The translations under genes were made by a program, and so were the position numbers. The notes beneath the pieces were generated by a model, which was not told where the DNA came from, ran no database searches, and saw nothing but the letters and a program-made list of their open reading frames with translations. Positions 60,200 to 64,000 of a DNA stretch of 64,000 bases are shown here, piece by piece. This stretch comes from Isoperla grammatica (taxonomy: Eukaryota; Arthropoda; Insecta; Plecoptera; Perlodidae), in contig OX246745.1 in assembly GCA_945910005.1 (NCBI GenBank), positions 39,460,419-39,524,418 on the forward strand. The letters run 5' to 3'. The stretch's first letter is position 1. Each line of letters starts with the position of its first letter.

Positions 60200-60584
60200 G
60201 TCTGGTAAGCGGACATGTGTAGTGAGTATAGTAGTGAGTGTGCAATGCTACGCTGCTTCTGTGAGCCAGGCTGTCAGTCTAGTAAGCCCGGACATGTGTA
60301 GTGAGTATAGTAGTGAGTGTGCAATGCTACGCTGCTTCTGTCAGCCAGGCTGTAAGTCTAGTAAGCCCGGACATGTGTAGTGAGTATAGTAGTGAGTGTG
60401 CAATGCTACGCTGTTTCTGTAAGCCAGGCTGTCAGTCTAGTAAGCCCGGCCATGTGTAGTGAGTATAGTAGTGAGTGTGCAATGCTACGCTGCTTCTGTG
60501 AGCCAGGCTGTCAGTCTAGTAAGCCCGGACATGTGTAGTGAGTATAGTAGTGAGTGAGTGTGCAATTCTACGCTGCTTCTGTCA
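60200..60584 (+). repeat. A-B landmark block (copy 7)
   Basis: 77-mer A at 60200 and B junction at 60579. It lies exactly 13961 bp after copy 5. Confidence 0.92.
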
Positions 60585-63500
60585 GTCTAGTAAGCCCGGC
60601 CATGTGTAGTGAGTATAGTAGTGAGTGTGCAATGCTACGCTGCTTCTGTAAGCCAGGCTGTCAGTCTAGTAATCCCGGACATGTGTAGTGAGTTTAGTAG
60701 TGAGTGTTCAATGCTACGCTGCTTCTGTGAGCCAGGCTGTCAGTCTAGTAAGCCCGGACATGTGTAGTGAGTATAGTAGTGAGTGTGCAATGCTACGCTG
60801 CTTCTGTCAGCCAGGCTGTCAGTCTAGTAAGCCCGGACATGTGTAGTGAGTATAGAAGTGAGTGTGCAATGCTACGCTGCTTCTGTCAGCCAGGCTGTCA
60901 GTCTTGTAAGCCCGGCCATGTGTAGTGAGTATAGTAGTGACTGTGCAATGCTACGCTGCTTCTGTGAGCCAAACTGTCAGTCTAGTAAGCCCGGCCATGT
61001 GTAGTGAGTATAGTAGTGAGTGTGCAATGCTACGCTGCTTCTGTGAGCCAGGCTGTCAGTCTAGTAAGCCCGGACATGTGTAGTGAGTATAGTAGTGACT
61101 GTGCAATGCTACGCTGCTTCTTTCAGCCAGGCTGTCAGTCTAGTACGCCCGGACATGTGTAGTGAGTATAGTAGTGAGTGTGCAATGCTACGCTGCTTCT
61201 GTCAGCCAGGCTGTCAGTCTAGTAAGCCCGGACATGTGTAGTGAGTATAGTAGTGAGTGTGCAATGCTACGCTGCTTCTGTCAGCCAGGCTGTCAGTCTA
61301 GTAAGCCCGGACATGTGTAGTGAGTATAGTAGTGAGTGAGTGTACAATGCTACGCTGCTTCTGTGGGCCAGGCTGTCAGTCTAGTAAGCCCGGACATGTG
61401 TAGTGAGTATAGTAGTGAGTGTGCAATGCTACGCTGCTTCTGTCAGCCAGGCTGTCAGTCTAGTAAGCCCGGACATGTGTAGTGAGTATAGTAGTGAGTG
61501 TGCAATGCTACGCTGCTTCTGTCAGCCAGGCTGTCAGTCTAGTAAGCCCGGACATGTGTAGTGAGTATAGAAGTGAGTGTGCAATGCTACGCTGCTTCTG
61601 TCAGCCAGGCTGTCAGTCTAGTAAGCCCGGCCATGTGTAGTGAGTATAGTAGTGAGTGTGCAATGCTACGCTGCTTCTGTCAGCCAGGCTGTCAGTCTAG
61701 TAAGCCCGGACATGTGTAGTGAGTACAGTAGTGAGTGTGCAATGCTACGCTGCTTCTGTCAGCCAGGCTGTCAGTCTAGTAAGCCCGGACATGTGTAGTG
61801 AGTATAGTAGTGAGTGAGTGTACAATGCTACGCTGCTTCTGTCAGCCAGGCTGTCAGTCTAGTAAGCCCGGACATGTGTAGTGAGTATAGTAGTGAGTGT
61901 GCAATGCTACGCTGCTTCTGTCAGCCAGGCTGTCAGTCTAGTAAGCCCGGACATGTGTAGTGAGTATAGTAGTGAGTGTGCAATGCTACGCTGCTTCTGT
62001 CAGCCAGGCTGTCAGTCTAGTAAGCCCGGCCATGTGTAGTGAGTATAGTAGTGAGTGTGCAATGCTACGCTGCTTCTGTCAGCCAGGCTGTCAGTCTAGT
62101 AAGCCCGGACATGTGTAGTGAGTATAGTAGTGAGTGTGCAATGCTACGCTGCTTCTGTCAGCCAGGCTGTCAGTCTAGTAAGCCCGGACATGTGTAGTGA
62201 GTATAGCAGTGAGTGTGCAATGCTACGCTGCTTCTGTGAGCCAGGCTGTCAGTCTAGTAAGCCCGGACATGTGTAGTGAGTATAGTAGTGAGTGTGCAAT
62301 GCTACGCTGCTTCTGTCAGCCAGGCTGTCAGTCTAGTAAGCCCGGACATGTGTAGTGAGTACAGTAGTGAGTGTGCAATGCTACGCTGCTTCTGTCAGCC
62401 AGGCTGTCAGTCTAGTAAGCCCGGCCATGTGTAGTGAGTATAGAAGTGAGTGTGCAATGCTACGCTGCTTCTGTCAGCCAGGCTGTCAGTCTAGTAAGCC
62501 CGGCCATGTGTAGTGAGTATAGTAGTGAGTGTGCAATGCTACGCTGCTTCTGTGAGCCAGGCTGTCAGTCTAGTAAGCCCGGACATGTGTAGTGAGTGTA
62601 GTAGTGAGTGAGTGTGCAATGCTACGCTGCTTCTGTGAGCCAGGCTGTCAGTCTAGTAAGCCCGGACATGTGTAGTGAGTATAGTAGTGAGTGTGCAATG
62701 CTACGCTGCTTCTGTCAGCCAGGCTGTCAGTCTAGTAAGCCCGGACATGTGTAGTGAGTACAGTAGTGAGTGTGCAATGCTACGCTGCTTCTGTCAGCCA
62801 GGCTGTCAGTCTAGTAAGCCCGGCCATGTGAAGTGAGTATAGTAGTGAGTGTGCAATGCTACGCTGCTTCTGTGAGCCAGGCTGTCAGTCTAGTAAGCCC
62901 GGACATGTGTAGTAAATGTAGTAGTGAGTGAGTGTGCAATGCTACGCTGCTTCTGTCAGCCAGGCTCTCAGTCTAGTAAGCCCGGACATGTGTAGTGAGT
63001 ATAGTAGTGAGTGTGCAATGCTACGCTGCTTCTGTCAGCCAGGCTGTCAGTCTAGTAAGCCCGGACATGTGTAGTGAGTAAAGTAGTGAGTGTGCAATGC
63101 TACGCTGCTTCTGTCAGCCAGGCTGTCAGTCTAGTAAGCCCGGACATGTGTAGTGAGTATAGTAGTGAGTGTGCAATGCTACGCTGCTTCTGTAAGCCAG
63201 GCTGTCAGTCTAGTAAGCCCGGCCATGTGTAGTGAGTATAGCAGTGAGTGTGCAATGCTACGCTGCTTCTGTCAGCCAGGCTGTCAGTCTAGTAAGCCCG
63301 GACATGTGTAGTGAGTATAGTAGTGAGTGTGCAATGCTACGCTGCTTCTGTCAGCCAGGCTGTCAGTCTAGTAAGCCCGGACATGTGTAGTGAGTATAGT
63401 AGTGAGTGTGCAATGCTATGCTGCTTCTGTCAGCCAGGCTGTCAGTCTAGTAAGCCCGGACATGTGTAGTGAGTATAGTAGTGAGTGTGCAATGCTACGC

Positions 63501-64000
63501 TGCTTCTGTGAGCCAGGCTGTCAGTCTAGTAAGCCCGGCCATGTGTAGTGAGTATAGCAGTGAGTGTGCAATGCTACGCTGCTTCTGTCAGCCAGGCTGT
63601 CAGTCTAGTAAGCTTGGACATGTGTAGTGAGTATAGTAGTGAGTGTGCAATGCAACGCTGCTTCTGTCAGCCAGGCTGTCAGTCTAGTAAGCCCGGCCAT
63701 GTGTAGTGAGTATAGTAGTGAGTGTGCAATGCTACGCTGCTTCTGTCAGCCAGGCTGTCAGTCTAGTAAGCCCGGACATGTGTAGTGAGTATAGTAGTGA
63801 GTGTGCAATGCTACGCTGCTTCTGTCAGCCAAGCTGTCAGTCTCGTAAGCCCGGACATGTGTAGTGAGTATAGTAGTGAGTGTGCAATGCTACGCTGCTT
63901 CTGTGAGCCAGGCTGTCAGTCTAGTAAGCCCGGACATGTGTAGTGAGTATAGTAGTGAGTGAGTGTGCAATGCTACGCTGCTTCTGTGAGCCAGGCTGTC
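60200..64000 (+). repeat. Lengthened HOR, second copy, cut by the window end
   Basis: It follows 46239 onward at an offset of 13961 bp, with CCAAACTGTC near 60971, N at 63652 and TCTCGTAAG near 63842. It has already passed N without jumping to M, so it is of the lengthened type. A private change is AAGCTTGGAC at 63610, where the partner has AAGCCCGGAC. The array continues beyond the window. Confidence 0.9.

Larger units (their letters stand above)
13..64000 (+). repeat. 79-bp tandem satellite array, about 800 monomers
   Basis: GTCTAGTAAG recurs at 13, 92, 171 and so on, at 79-bp steps, to the end of the window, always in the same orientation. A representative monomer is 408-486. With base 1 at the G of GTCTAG, its landmarks are CCCGGACATG at 11-20, a stretch without C at 18-45, GCAATGCTACGCTGC at 45-59, and CAGCCAGGCTG at 66-76. 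Common dimorphisms are A/C at base 16 (GGACATG or GGCCATG) and C/G at base 66 (TGTCAGCC or TGTGAGCC). The main length variant is 83 bp. One monomer has about 51% G+C. No unrelated DNA interrupts the array. This is satellite DNA of a eukaryote; I do not recognise the family. Confidence 0.98.
55742..64000 (+). repeat. 13961-bp super-repeat, copy 2 (incomplete, 8259 bp)
   Basis: All landmarks checked (A, B, N, M, GTACGCCC and CCAAACTG) fall at exactly +13961 bp from the first copy, so I saw no insertion or deletion between copies. Confidence 0.9.

Noticed and set aside
13..64000. CRISPR array
   Set aside because: Repeats are 79 bp with no unique spacers between them. The whole unit is repeated, and there are no cas genes or leader.
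13..64000. CENP-B box (NTTCGNNNNANNCGGGN) in the monomer
   Set aside because: The only candidate is around CCCGG at monomer bases 11-15. The TTCG half and the spacing are missing on both strands.
13..64000. tRNA-, 5S- or SINE-derived satellite
   Set aside because: No B box (GGTTCGANNCC), cloverleaf, 5S internal control region or poly-A/T tail is visible in the monomer.
13..64000. Telomeric repeats or interspersed transposons within the array
   Set aside because: I found no TTAGGG- or TTTAGGG-type tract and no stretch that fails to align to the monomer apart from bases 1-12.
13..64000. Intrinsic terminators or hairpins at the CAGCCAGGCTG dyad
   Set aside because: A one-base loop cannot fold, the stem is 5 bp, and no T run follows. 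The eukaryotic satellite context also makes a bacterial terminator unlikely.

Overview
The whole window is one tandem satellite array. After 12 leading bases (1-12) that do not fit the repeat, everything from 13 to 64000 is head-to-tail copies, all in one orientation, of a monomer with a 79-bp basic length (representative copy 408-486) and about 51% G+C. The window holds roughly 800 monomers. I see no gene, RNA gene, transposon or other insertion, and the array runs off the right edge. Such an array points to a eukaryotic heterochromatic locus (centromeric, pericentromeric, subtelomeric or sex/B-chromosome). I do not recognise the monomer and cannot name the organism.

The array is strongly structured. 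Monomers carry recurrent diagnostic variants, so they can be followed like a barcode. The main length variant is an 83-mer with one extra GAGT. A 77-mer (here called A), a 71-mer (B), monomers with AAGAT in place of AAGCC (C and D), a CAACGCT monomer (N), an AGCCGGGCT monomer (M), a GTAAATG monomer (Q) and others mark fixed points. From these I read a higher-order repeat (HOR) of 7346 bp. It equals 92 monomers, 23 of them carrying the GAGT insertion: 92x79 + 23x4 - 12 - 2 = 7346.

Layout: (1) 1-12, possible array edge. (2) 13-1479, nearly uniform 79-mers. (3) 1480-9126, a 48-monomer (3814 bp) block in two near-identical tandem copies, itself holding an 8-monomer duplication. (4) 9127-10230, a segment outside the main HOR with a second version near 50.5-51.1 kb. 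(5) 10231-15331, the C-D-M arm of the HOR with a preceding block of CTTTCAG monomers. (6) 15332-27086, an HOR expanded to 147 monomers by an internal 55-monomer duplication. (7) 27087-34434 and 34435-41780, two canonical 92-monomer HORs (7348 and 7346 bp). (8) 41781-55741, a 13961-bp super-repeat made of a shortened 56-monomer unit (4458 bp) plus a lengthened 119-monomer unit (9503 bp). (9) 55742-64000, the second copy of that super-repeat, cut by the window end.

The arrangement suggests a history. The left part (8.6-15.3 kb) preserves an order N, JKL, CTTTCAG block, C, D, M, A from which the 92-monomer HOR can be derived by removing 2548 bp (32 monomers). Shortened and lengthened units then arose by unequal exchange, with breakpoints that can be mapped to 12-85 bp, and were amplified together. 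All positions and counts were read by eye from the sequence, without alignment software.
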